Shown here one piece after another: positions 6,654-13,412 of a stretch of 14,391 nt of DNA. The stretch comes from Sutterella sp. (GTDB taxonomy: Bacteria; Pseudomonadota; Gammaproteobacteria; Burkholderiales; Burkholderiaceae_F). The translations under genes were made by a program, and so were the position numbers. The stretch lies in assembly GCA_003488465.1 (NCBI GenBank), contig DNLN01000060.1:1-14391 (forward strand), written 5' to 3'. The notes below the pieces were generated by a model. The model was not told the DNA's origin, ran no database searches, and saw nothing but the letters and a program-made list of their open reading frames with translations. The stretch's first letter is position 1. Each line of letters starts with the position of its first letter.

Positions 6654-8360
6654 ATGCCTCTACCCAGTGCACCGAAAACCAAAGGCGACATCCTCGCCGC
6701 CGACCAGTACGGCTCCCGCCGCGCAAAAAGACAGGCCGGCAAGGCCGCTGCGGCCGCCGAGCCTCCCCGGCTGATCGAGATCACCCAGGATCCCAAGCCC
6801 GCGAAAGCCACACGGAAATCTTCCGCCAGGGGCGCCGCGCCCGCCGCCAAGCCCCAGCGCAAGAAGGCCGCTTCGCCCGCTGCTGCGATCCTCAGGCCCG
6901 CCAGAGCCCTCGAGTCGCTCCAGACTCCCGCCACGAGTCAGGCAAGCCGCCTGCGCGGCCCCCGGGGACTTGCCACGACGGGCAAGCCCCGCATGTTCGT
7001 GCTCGACACCAACGTGCTGCTCCATGATCCGATGTGCCTGTTCCGCTTTGCCGAGCATGACGTCTTTCTGCCGATGACCACGCTTGAAGAGCTCGACAAC
7101 CACAAGAAGGGCCTCTCGGACCTCGCACGCAACGCCCGCCAGGTGAGCCGCTGGATCGACCAGCTGCTCGCGGCGAGCACGAGCAGAATCGCCGACGGCA
7201 TTCCCCTTAACGCCATCGGCAACAGCGAGGCGCAGGGGAACCTGTTCATGCAGACGACCTCGCTCACGGCACCCCTGCCCTCGACGCTTCCGCTCGGCAA
7301 GGCCGACAACATGATCCTTGCCACCGTCAAGGCGCTGCAGGAGCAGCTCCCCGACAAGAGCATCGTGCTCGTGAGCAAGGACATCAACATGCGCATCAAG
7401 GCCACGGCCCTCGGGCTGTCGGCCGAGGACTACTTCAACGACAAGACGCTTGACGACACCGACATGCTGTACTCGGGCTGCGCCCGGCTCCCGGCCGACT
7501 TCTGGGAGGAGACCGGCAAGACGCTCGAGTCCTGGCAGGCCGACGGCAGAACCTGGTACCGCATCCAGGCTCCCTTCGTCGCCGATCTGTTCGTCAACGA
7601 GTTCGTCGCCACCCAGGACAACGGATTCGTCGCCCAGGTCAAGTCGATCGAAGGCTCGAGCGCAACGCTCGCGACGGTGCGCGACTACATGCAGCCGAAG
7701 AACGCCGTCTGGGGCATCCACGCGCGCAACCTCGAGCAGTCCCTGGCGCTCAACCTGCTGCTTGACAAGGAAATCGACTTCGTGACGCTGCTCGGTCAGG
7801 CGGGCACGGGCAAGACGCTGCTCACGCTCGCAGCCGCGCTGGCGCAGACCCTTGACGAGCGCGCCTTCTCGGAAATCATCTTCACACGCGCCACGGTGAG
7901 CGTAGGCGAGGACATCGGGTATCTGCCCGGCACCGAAGAGGAAAAGATGGAACCCTGGATGGGGGCGCTTGAGGACAACCTCGAGGTGCTCAACAAGGCG
8001 GACCGATCCTCGGGCGAATGGGGCCGCAGCGCGGCAGCCGATCTCATCCACAGCCGCATCCGCGTCAAGTCGATGAGCTTCATGCGCGGCCGCACATTCC
8101 TCAACAAGCTCGTCATCATCGACGAGGCCCAGAACCTCTCGCCCAAGCAGATGAAGACGCTCATCACGCGTGCCGGCCCCGGCACCAAGATCGTGTGCCT
8201 CGGCAACATCGCCCAGATCGACACTCCGTACCTCACGGAGGGATCCTCGGGTCTCACCTACGTCGTAGATCGATTCAAGGGCTGGAAGCACTCGGGCCAC
8301 ATCACCCTGCAGCGGGGCGAGCGCAGCCGCCTTGCGGACCACGCAACCGATGTGCTCTAG
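6654..8360 (+). CDS. PIN domain-PhoH ATPase fusion protein
   Basis: 568-aa cytoplasmic protein joining a PIN ribonuclease-like domain to a PhoH P-loop ATPase; relatives of this architecture (PhoH2 type) have been described as RNA helicase/RNase. The PIN part (about 114-260) starts MFVLDTNVLLHDP and has acidic residues D118, E146, D218 and D243 (in LVSKDIN) in plausible active-site positions. The PhoH part has Walker A GQAGTGKTLL (381-390), the YLPGTEEEK segment, Walker B LVIIDEAQNL (486-495) and the GNIAQIDTPYL sensor region. The first 110 residues are an unusual Lys/Arg/Ala/Pro-rich basic tail. I prefer the ATG at 6654 because GGAG lies 9 nt upstream; the GTG at 6648 leaves only 3 nt. It sits 39 nt after amiC with no terminator between, so it is probably cotranscribed. 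Its biological role is not established. Confidence 0.9.
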   Translation: MPLPSAPKTKGDILAADQYGSRRAKRQAGKAAAAAEPPRLIEITQDPKPAKATRKSSARGAAPAAKPQRKKAASPAAAILRPARALESLQTPATSQASRLRGPRGLATTGKPRMFVLDTNVLLHDPMCLFRFAEHDVFLPMTTLEELDNHKKGLSDLARNARQVSRWIDQLLAASTSRIADGIPLNAIGNSEAQGNLFMQTTSLTAPLPSTLPLGKADNMILATVKALQEQLPDKSIVLVSKDINMRIKATALGLSAEDYFNDKTLDDTDMLYSGCARLPADFWEETGKTLESWQADGRTWYRIQAPFVADLFVNEFVATQDNGFVAQVKSIEGSSATLATVRDYMQPKNAVWGIHARNLEQSLALNLLLDKEIDFVTLLGQAGTGKTLLTLAAALAQTLDERAFSEIIFTRATVSVGEDIGYLPGTEEEKMEPWMGALEDNLEVLNKADRSSGEWGRSAAADLIHSRIRVKSMSFMRGRTFLNKLVIIDEAQNLSPKQMKTLITRAGPGTKIVCLGNIAQIDTPYLTEGSSGLTYVVDRFKGWKHSGHITLQRGERSRLADHATDVL

Positions 8361-8364
8361 ACTG

Positions 8365-8393
8365 GCTTTCCGGAGCTTCCAGACGCCTACAAT
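8365..8393 (+). promoter_or_regulatory. Predicted promoter of the lipoprotein pair
   Basis: TACAAT (8388-8393) lies 17 bp downstream of GCTTTC (8365-8370), the same two hexamers and spacing as before tsaE. It would start transcription near 8400 and give a leader of about 130 nt. That leader holds a near-direct repeat of ATATTTGGCC/ATATTTTGGCC (about 8422-8447) and an imperfect hairpin with arms GGTT..GAAG/CTTC..AACC around 8473-8502. A weaker candidate (TTGGTC, then GATATT) lies inside the leader. Confidence 0.45.
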
Positions 8394-8531
8394 ACGACAC
8401 AGGGAGGAGTTGGTCACTGCTATATTTGGCCGAGATATTTTGGCCTCATCCCCGTTATGGATTACCTGTCGGGTTGTTGGAAGTCTTGTCTTCATGGAAC
8501 CGACGGCTCTTCTTTAAGGGAGACACTTGCA

Positions 8532-9296
8532 ATGAAAATCTGTCCTAAAGCAAACACAAGCATCAGCCTGATCGCAGCTATTGCCTGCTGCCTGACCGGT
8601 TGCGCAACTTCAACTGGCATGCAGCCTCAGTTTTATCCGCAGTGCTATCAACCGATTCAGCAGATCAAGAATGATCGTGATTACAGCCAGGAAGCCAAGC
8701 AAGCATCCGTCGGCGCTGCGGTCGGCGCCCTCTCGGGAGCTCTGGTCGGTTTGCTGGTGTCCAGGGATGGCAAGGGCGCTGCCATTGGCGCCGTTGCTGG
8801 AGGCGTTGTTGGTGGAACTGCCGGTTTTATCAACGCCCGGCTCGGAAAGATCGAGGATCAGAAACAGCGTTTAAGTGAACTCAGGCTGATGCTCGGAGAG
8901 GAGGCCAATAACCTTGATCTTGACAAGGCCTCCGTGCTGAAGTCCATGCGCTGTTACTCCCGTGAAATGGATGCAATCAAAAAAGCCATGAAGAACGGGA
9001 CCATGTCTGCCGAGGAGGCCCAGGTCCGTCTGGTTGAGATTAAATCCGGCATTGCGGATGCCCACGAATTCTGGGAGGAGCACACCAAGCAGATTCAGGA
9101 TCGGGTCGACGGTTTTGGAGATTACATCCGGCAGGAGACAACCAATGCCGGGGACAACTCTTCAGTTGTTGCTTCTCTTTCAAGCAGCAGCAAGCAGCAG
9201 ACACGTCTGAAAAACAACCTCGCTACCGCCAAGACCGAAGTTGCCAGCAGCTATCAGGACACCATGGATAAACTGGACCTTCTGCTTAAGGCGTAG
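8532..9296 (+). CDS. Glycine-zipper lipoprotein of unknown function
   Basis: 254-residue predicted lipoprotein I do not recognise as a named family. The signal peptide is followed by lipobox LTGC with C24 as acylation site. Residues 57-100 form a glycine zipper (ASVGAAVGALSGALVGLL, then AAIGAVAGGVVGGTAGFI), a pair of small-residue helices able to pack in or against membranes. The remainder (about 105-254) is largely charged and helical with likely coiled-coil segments and a Ser-rich stretch near 212-220. Further cysteines lie at 38 and 141. I chose the ATG at 8532 because AAGGGAG lies 9 nt upstream; starting at 8457 would add 25 residues with no ribosome-binding site and bury the signal peptide. 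Base composition is clearly less GC-rich than in phoH or dnaB, with more AAA, AAT and GTT codons, suggesting acquisition. It is followed 154 nt later by a second lipoprotein gene. Confidence 0.85.
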   Translation: MKICPKANTSISLIAAIACCLTGCATSTGMQPQFYPQCYQPIQQIKNDRDYSQEAKQASVGAAVGALSGALVGLLVSRDGKGAAIGAVAGGVVGGTAGFINARLGKIEDQKQRLSELRLMLGEEANNLDLDKASVLKSMRCYSREMDAIKKAMKNGTMSAEEAQVRLVEIKSGIADAHEFWEEHTKQIQDRVDGFGDYIRQETTNAGDNSSVVASLSSSSKQQTRLKNNLATAKTEVASSYQDTMDKLDLLLKA

Positions 9297-9328
9297 GCTG
9301 ACTTTTCCTCCAGAGTCATTTGGGTAGA

Positions 9329-9431
9329 AGAGCACCTGCGGGCATCCGGCCGAGCACTCGCGCATCACACGGGATCGCCAGGGCTCGCTGCGCTGATGCC
9401 CGCTGCATCGCGGGCAATCTCAAGGTGCTCT
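9329..9431 (+). other. Structured intergenic element with mutually exclusive helices between the lipoprotein genes
   Basis: Two perfect 9-bp helices use adjacent 5' arms: AGAGCACCT (9329-9337) pairs with AGGTGCTCT (9423-9431), and GCGGGCATC (9338-9346) pairs with GATGCCCGC (9395-9403). The latter 3' arm can instead form a local 7-bp hairpin, TGCCCGC (9397-9403) with GCGGGCA (9410-9416), around the loop TGCATC. Inner 5-bp options CGAGC/GCTCG and GCGCA/TGCGC also exist. The outer helix ends 9 nt before the GGAG ribosome-binding site of the next gene. It may be a regulatory 5' leader, a small RNA or an extragenic palindromic repeat; it matches no RNA class I recognise. Confidence 0.55.
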
Positions 9432-9450
9432 AAAGAGAAAGGAGATGACA

Positions 9451-10191
9451 ATGTTCAAGGTTGGCAAAGTGTTTCGCGTGGCGGTTTTTGCCGCAGCCGT
9501 TGCGTCAGTTGCCGGTTGTGTGACGACCGGGCAGTCTGGCGGCGCCATGACCCAGGCAGGCAGCTCTCATGTCATCCAGGGGAATGCAGTCGATCCACAG
9601 GATCTCAATGAACTCCTTGGAAAGAGTCGAGATGGATGGGTTGCGGTCGAAGACAGACTTGATGTTCTTGCCCTTGCCATCCAGCCCAGCTATTTCAAGA
9701 GCCAGGCCCAGTATGACGAATACGTTCAGGCATATCGGGCAAGGATTGCGCAACTTGGCTGCTCCCTGAAGCCTTTTGGCAAACAAGCTTTAAATTCCGG
9801 CGTTGACGTTCTTGTTGCTGGAGACGACTATTGTCTGAGCCGCACCAGGATCCCGGGAGACAACTACATGGTCAAGCTCGCGACCAGGCCCGACGGAAGC
9901 CGTTCCTTGTTCTATGCGACGGTGGTGCATCCGAACTCTGGCGACATTGCGATGCACACCTCGAAACTGAAATCCATCACATGGAAAAAAATCAAACTGT
10001 TCAAGGCAAAGCATGCAACGATCGCCCAGCGCGGCAGCACTTTCATCCTTTTGCCTGCTGACAAGTTCGAGTCTTTCAGAAAAGAAATTGCCAGAAGCAA
10101 GCAGTCCAAAAAGGCCGAAGCCACGGAGCAGGCCACAAAAAAAGGAGAAAAGTTCGTCTCTGACCGTCTGAGCATCCTTGACGAACTCTAG
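9451..10191 (+). CDS. Second lipoprotein of unknown function
   Basis: 246-residue predicted lipoprotein, not recognised. The signal peptide FKVGKVFRVAVFAAAVA leads to lipobox VAGC with acylated C23. The mature part is soluble-looking with mixed alpha/beta character. Two further cysteines at 104 (QLGCSLKPFG) and 128 (DDYCLSR) could form a disulphide in the periplasm. The C-terminal 40 residues are rich in Lys, Glu, Ala and Ser and end SDRLSILDEL. I start at the ATG at 9451, with AAAGGAG 6 nt upstream; the ATG at 9445 touches that GGAG and cannot use it. GC content is lower than in the housekeeping genes, as in the preceding lipoprotein gene. The shared composition, orientation and cell location suggest a functional pair, which is inference. 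No terminator with a U-tract follows. Confidence 0.84.
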   Translation: MFKVGKVFRVAVFAAAVASVAGCVTTGQSGGAMTQAGSSHVIQGNAVDPQDLNELLGKSRDGWVAVEDRLDVLALAIQPSYFKSQAQYDEYVQAYRARIAQLGCSLKPFGKQALNSGVDVLVAGDDYCLSRTRIPGDNYMVKLATRPDGSRSLFYATVVHPNSGDIAMHTSKLKSITWKKIKLFKAKHATIAQRGSTFILLPADKFESFRKEIARSKQSKKAEATEQATKKGEKFVSDRLSILDEL

Positions 10192-10199
10192 GCAGCCTT

Positions 10200-10244
10200 T
10201 GGTTCTTGAGGCATCAGGCGGGAGACCTTCGGCCTGAAGAACCA
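10200..10244. repeat. Nested inverted repeat in the convergent gap after the lipoprotein pair
   Basis: TGGTTCT (10200-10206) pairs with AGAACCA (10238-10244), and inside it TCAGGC (10214-10219) pairs with GCCTGA (10232-10237), separated by an asymmetric 7-nt bulge on the 5' side. No U-tract follows on either strand, so it is not a canonical intrinsic terminator. It occupies the gap between convergent genes and shares GGCATCNGGCNG with the structured spacer at 9341-9352. Confidence 0.5.
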
Positions 10245-10275
10245 CAGGCAGATCAGCAGCGAGGCGGCTGGCAGC

Positions 10276-10794
10276 TCAGTAAACCAGCCCCACGATGAGA
10301 ACGCCGATCAGCGTGAAGGCGATGGCCACCTTGATGGCGGCGCCCGCAATCATGCCGAGCCAGGAGGCAAAGCCGACGGCGCCCGCCTGGCGCAGATTGC
10401 CCTGCGCGATGTATTCACCGACGAATGCGCCCACAAGCGGCATGAAGAGAATGCCCCAAAGGCCCAGCATGAGGCCAAGGAACGTGCCGATCAGGGCTCC
10501 GGCCATTCCGTACTTGGTTGCGCCCGCCTTCTTGGCGCCCATGGCCTGGGCGATCCAGTCGATCGCCATGCCGGCGACCGTGAGCAGCGCCGAGAGCGTG
10601 ATGCTCACCCAGCCAAGCTCCTCGAATCCGCCCGCCCAGGCGATCAGAACGATGCCAAGAAAGACGCAGGGAATTCCGGGCAACGCCGGCACCACCGTAC
10701 CGACAAGGCCGACGCCGATCAGCGCCAGGCCGCTCAGCCACAGAAACAGCGCCCACCAGTCCAGGCCCACAATGAAATCGGTGATCTGCTCCAT
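10276..10794 (-). CDS. DUF456 family membrane protein
   Basis: 172-residue small integral membrane protein of the DUF456 family, function unknown. Recognisable features are the N-terminal segment GLALIGVGLVGTVVPALPGIP (about 22-42), Gly-rich membrane helices including GMAGALIGTFLGLMLG (about 95-110) and GAFVGEYIAQG (122-132). About four to five membrane helices are expected. The ATG at 10794 has TAAGGA 9 nt upstream, and that sequence is the stop codon region of dnaB. With only 12 nt between the genes, it is cotranscribed with dnaB. The family call is good; no role in replication follows merely from the neighbour. Confidence 0.87.
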   Translation of the reverse strand: MEQITDFIVGLDWWALFLWLSGLALIGVGLVGTVVPALPGIPCVFLGIVLIAWAGGFEELGWVSITLSALLTVAGMAIDWIAQAMGAKKAGATKYGMAGALIGTFLGLMLGLWGILFMPLVGAFVGEYIAQGNLRQAGAVGFASWLGMIAGAAIKVAIAFTLIGVLIVGLVY

Positions 10795-10806
10795 CGCGAA
10801 AAATCC

Positions 10807-12405
10807 TTATAGAGACTCCATGCCGGCCGGTACGTCAATATCCTCGGCCAGGTTGTCAAACCGGGTGAACTGCCCGTCAAAGCGCAGGTTCACGATGCCT
10901 GTCGGACCGTTTCTCTGCTTGCCGATGATCACTTCGGCTTTGTTCTTGTTGTCCGGAGAGTCCTTGTTGTAGACCTCGTCGCGGTAGATGAACAGGATCA
11001 CGTCGGCGTCCTGCTCGATGGCGCCCGATTCTCTCAGATCGCTCATGAGAGGACGCTTGTCGGTGCGCGCATCCACGCCTCGGTTGAGCTGCGAGAGCGC
11101 CACAAGCGGCACGTTCATTTCCTTGGCAAGGCTCTTCAGTCCGCGGGAGATTTCGGAAATCTCGGTCGCGCGGTTCTCCGAGGCGCTCGAGCTGCCCGAG
11201 CCGCTCATCAGCTGCAAATAGTCAAGGACGATGAGCGCAAGGCCGCCCGTGCGCTGCGAAAGACGCCTCGCCCTGGAGCGCACCTCGTTCACCGTAAGGC
11301 CGGGCGTGTCGTCAATGAAGAACTGCGCCTGATCCATGTCCTTCACGGCAGTGGCGAACCGGTTCCAGTCATCCTGGTCAAGACGGCCGCGGCGCAGCTT
11401 CTGCGCATCGATCCTGCCTCGGGAGCTGATAAGACGCTTGGTGAGCGCCTCGGCGCTCATTTCCATGGAGAATACGGCAACCGGCATCCTCTGATGGATG
11501 CCCGTGTGCTCGGCGATGTTCATGGCAAAGGCGGTCTTGCCCATCGAGGGGCGTCCGGCCACGATGATGAGGTCTCCCCCCTGCAGCCCCGCGGTCATGC
11601 GGTCGAGCTTGGAAAATCCCGTGGGAATGCCCGTGACGTCGGAGGTGTCCCGATTCTGATAGAGCTCATTGATCTCTTCGGTCACAGCGCCGGCGATCTT
11701 GCCGAGGGGCTGGAAGCCTGTTCTGCCCTTGCTTGAGCGCTCGTTGATCTCGTAGACGAGCCTCTGGGCCTTGTCGAGCAGTTCACTTACATCACCCGAC
11801 TGAGGCGCAAGGGCGCTCGTTGCGATCTCTTCGCCCACGCCAACAAGCCGCCGCAGCACGGATCGGTCGCGCACAATTTCAGCGTATCTGCGGATGTTCG
11901 CGGCCGAAGGCGTGGCGTTCGACAGGCTGATCAGGTACTGCAGGCCGCCCACCTCTACATCGCGCTTCTGGATGCGCAGCTCTTCAAAGAGCGTCACAAC
12001 GTCGATCGGCTTGGCGTTGCGCTCAAGGCCGATCATCTTCTCGAAGATGATGCGATGATCCGGGCGGTAGAAATCATCAGGCTCAAGGATGTCCGTCACA
12101 ACCGAGAGCGCGTTGTTGTCAAGGAGAATGCCGCCCAGCACGCACTGTTCGCTTTCTACCGACTGGGGCGGACGGCGGATTCCGTCCACCACGGGATCGC
12201 GAAGCCGGGGCTCCTCGGGAGCCTCGGGCTCAGAAACGTCCTCCTGCGCAGTCTCGGAAGCGAACTCGGCCACGGGCTCGCCCGAAGCAACCGCAGACGC
12301 CTGAATGGAATCAGCCTCGCCCGCAGCGGTCAGGTCACCGAAATCCGGTTCCGCGACCTCGATATGTTCCAGTTCGTCTACAGAAAGATCCGTGTTGTCC
12401 GTCAT
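10807..12405 (-). CDS. dnaB: DnaB, replicative DNA helicase
   Basis: Hexameric 5'-3' helicase that unwinds DNA at the replication fork. The N-terminal domain (about 78-185) begins RRPPQSVESEQCVLGGIL; the RecA-like domain (about 235-525) has Walker A GRPSMGKTA (284-292), FSMEMS (312-317) with the probable catalytic glutamate E315, Walker B LIVLDYLQLM (391-400), LSQLNRGVDAR (437-447) and the arginine-containing GKQRNGPTG (495-503). All motifs are intact. Unusual is an N-terminal extension of about 75 acidic residues before the canonical start region, making the protein 532 aa against about 470 in E. coli. AAGGCGGT before the ATG at 12405 supports this start. The gene has its own extended -10 promoter and a structured leader, separating it from the rplI operon. 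The DUF456 gene follows in the same operon. Confidence 0.96.
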   Translation of the reverse strand: MTDNTDLSVDELEHIEVAEPDFGDLTAAGEADSIQASAVASGEPVAEFASETAQEDVSEPEAPEEPRLRDPVVDGIRRPPQSVESEQCVLGGILLDNNALSVVTDILEPDDFYRPDHRIIFEKMIGLERNAKPIDVVTLFEELRIQKRDVEVGGLQYLISLSNATPSAANIRRYAEIVRDRSVLRRLVGVGEEIATSALAPQSGDVSELLDKAQRLVYEINERSSKGRTGFQPLGKIAGAVTEEINELYQNRDTSDVTGIPTGFSKLDRMTAGLQGGDLIIVAGRPSMGKTAFAMNIAEHTGIHQRMPVAVFSMEMSAEALTKRLISSRGRIDAQKLRRGRLDQDDWNRFATAVKDMDQAQFFIDDTPGLTVNEVRSRARRLSQRTGGLALIVLDYLQLMSGSGSSSASENRATEISEISRGLKSLAKEMNVPLVALSQLNRGVDARTDKRPLMSDLRESGAIEQDADVILFIYRDEVYNKDSPDNKNKAEVIIGKQRNGPTGIVNLRFDGQFTRFDNLAEDIDVPAGMESL

Positions 12406-12419
12406 GAGTGGACCGCCTT

Positions 12420-12449
12420 AAAAACAAAATGCACGCCCGCAGGGCGCGC
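12420..12449 (-). terminator. Terminator-like hairpin in the dnaB leader, next to the ribosome-binding site
   Basis: On the minus strand GCGCGCCC (12449-12442) pairs with GGGCGTGC (12438-12431) over a 3-nt loop; the 8 bp include one G-T pair. ATTTTGTTTTT follows (12430-12420), then AAGGCGGT, the dnaB Shine-Dalgarno. In form it is an intrinsic terminator. As it lies between the predicted dnaB promoter and dnaB it could attenuate dnaB or end a roughly 100-nt small RNA. Confidence 0.6.
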
Positions 12450-12457
12450 CAGAAGAT

Positions 12458-12482
12458 GAATCAAGCCCTGTTCCTCATCCGA
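12458..12482 (-). promoter_or_regulatory. Second hairpin in the dnaB leader
   Basis: GCTCTGTTC and GAACAGGGC form a 9-bp stem (one G-T pair) around GGATGAG on the minus strand, about 10-20 nt upstream of the terminator-like hairpin. Together they make the leader strongly structured. I see no obvious antiterminator pairing between the two stems. Confidence 0.45.
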
Positions 12483-12530
12483 ACAGAGCCTCAAAAACTT
12501 TTTCGCCCGCCCCCAAAAAAAGGGATGCGA

Positions 12531-12559
12531 ATTTTAACATGAGGGCCCCGGGAGAACGC
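12531..12559 (-). promoter_or_regulatory. Predicted promoter of dnaB (extended -10)
   Basis: The minus strand has TGTTAAAAT: an extended -10 (TGN plus TAAAAT, 12536-12531). GCGTTC (12559-12554) stands 17 bp upstream, a weak -35 by consensus but similar to GCTTTC found at the same spacing before tsaE and the first lipoprotein gene. Transcription would start near 12524, giving a leader of about 120 nt. Confidence 0.55.
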
Positions 12560-12611
12560 TCCGAAAGCCCTCCGCATTGCGCCTGGCCGGCAGACTTGCC
12601 CGCACCACAGC

Positions 12612-12641
12612 GAAAAGGCCAGCACAAAGGCTGGCCTTTTC
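12612..12641 (-). terminator. Terminator of the rpsF-priB-rpsR-rplI operon
   Basis: A perfect 12-bp inverted repeat GAAAAGGCCAGC/GCTGGCCTTTTC with a 6-nt loop lies 24 nt after the rplI stop. The A-run and U-run flanking a GC-rich core give it the form of a bidirectional intrinsic terminator, though only minus-strand transcription reaches it here. Confidence 0.88.
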
Positions 12642-12665
12642 TGGAGAAAAACCAAAGCTTGCCGA

Positions 12666-13118
12666 TTAGGCGGCTTCGGCGATCACCTTGACGAGAACCT
12701 CGGCGGTGATATCGGACATCAGAGCGATAACAACCGGGTATTCACCGACGGACTTGATCGCGCCGAGCGGGGTGCGAACCTGGCTCTTCTTGATCTGGAA
12801 GCCGAGCTTGTCGACCGCTTCAGCGATGTCAGCGTTGGTCACGGAACCGAACAGGCGACCGTCAACGCCGGCCTTGCTGGCGATCTCGACGGCCTGGCCG
12901 TTGAGCTTGTCAGCGGTAGCCTGAGCAGCGGCGATACGCTCGGCCTGAGCCTTCTCGAGCTCGGCACGACGCTGTTCGAACTCCTCGAGAGCAGCCTTCG
13001 TGGCACGCTTGGCATGACCCTGGGGGATCAGGAAGTTGCGAGCATAGCCGTCCTTGACCTTGACGACAGCACCAAGTTCACCGAGGTGATTGATCTTTTC
13101 AAGAAGAATGACTTGCAT
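12666..13118 (-). CDS. rplI: Ribosomal protein bL9
   Basis: Large-subunit protein bL9, which binds 23S rRNA near the base of the L1 stalk and influences translation fidelity. The 150-aa product has the full bL9 layout: N-terminal RNA-binding domain with [19 protein letters not shown] (12-30), a long charged connecting helix (about 41-75) and the C-terminal domain starting near [16 protein letters not shown]. The ATG lies 2 nt after the rpsR stop. The only purine-rich sequence upstream is GGGGAC about 10 nt away, so translation is probably coupled to rpsR. It is the last gene before the operon terminator. Confidence 0.97.
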   Translation of the reverse strand: MQVILLEKINHLGELGAVVKVKDGYARNFLIPQGHAKRATKAALEEFEQRRAELEKAQAERIAAAQATADKLNGQAVEIASKAGVDGRLFGSVTNADIAEAVDKLGFQIKKSQVRTPLGAIKSVGEYPVVIALMSDITAEVLVKVIAEAA

Positions 13119-13120
13119 GA

Positions 13121-13402
13121 TTAACGAGTCCCCTGGTTATCGGTGTACGGCAACAGAGCGAGGAAGCGGGCGCGCTTGATCGCGGTGTCGAGCTGACGCT
13201 GGTAGTGAGCCTTCGTCCCAGTGAGACGAGCCGGCATGATCTTGCCATTGTCCTGGATGAAATCGCGCAGAGTGTCGACGTCCTTGTAGTCGATCTGTTC
13301 GACGTGTTCGGCCGTGAAGCGGCAGAACTTCTTGCGCTTGAAGAGCGCATTCTGTTGGTTGGCACGGCGGGGCTTGCCCTTACCTTTTGCACCAAAAGCC
13401 AT
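13121..13402 (-). CDS. rpsR: Ribosomal protein bS18
   Basis: Small-subunit protein bS18, which pairs with bS6 on the 16S rRNA platform. The 93-aa sequence is typical: a basic N-terminus ([18 protein letters not shown]), [49 protein letters not shown] and the short end [11 protein letters not shown]. The ribosome-binding site TAGGAG is built from the priB stop codon (TAG) and lies 7 nt before the ATG, giving tight coupling to priB. Confidence 0.97.
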   Translation of the reverse strand: MAFGAKGKGKPRRANQQNALFKRKKFCRFTAEHVEQIDYKDVDTLRDFIQDNGKIMPARLTGTKAHYQRQLDTAIKRARFLALLPYTDNQGTR

Positions 13403-13412
13403 TTTTCAACTC

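Noticed and set aside
8361..8400. Possible intrinsic terminator after phoH (CTGG...CCAG around TCCGGA)
   Set aside because: Only short symmetric arms with no U-tract; a predicted promoter overlaps the same bases.
6660..8495. 611-codon open frame on the minus strand opposite phoH
   Set aside because: Its translation is Arg/Gly/His-rich with no domain, it lies entirely antisense to a gene with intact PIN and Walker motifs, and long antisense frames are expected in GC-rich coding sequence.
8457..8531. Upstream start adding 25 residues to the first lipoprotein
   Set aside because: No ribosome-binding site, and it would place a cysteine-rich segment before a well-formed lipoprotein signal peptide that has its own AAGGGAG.
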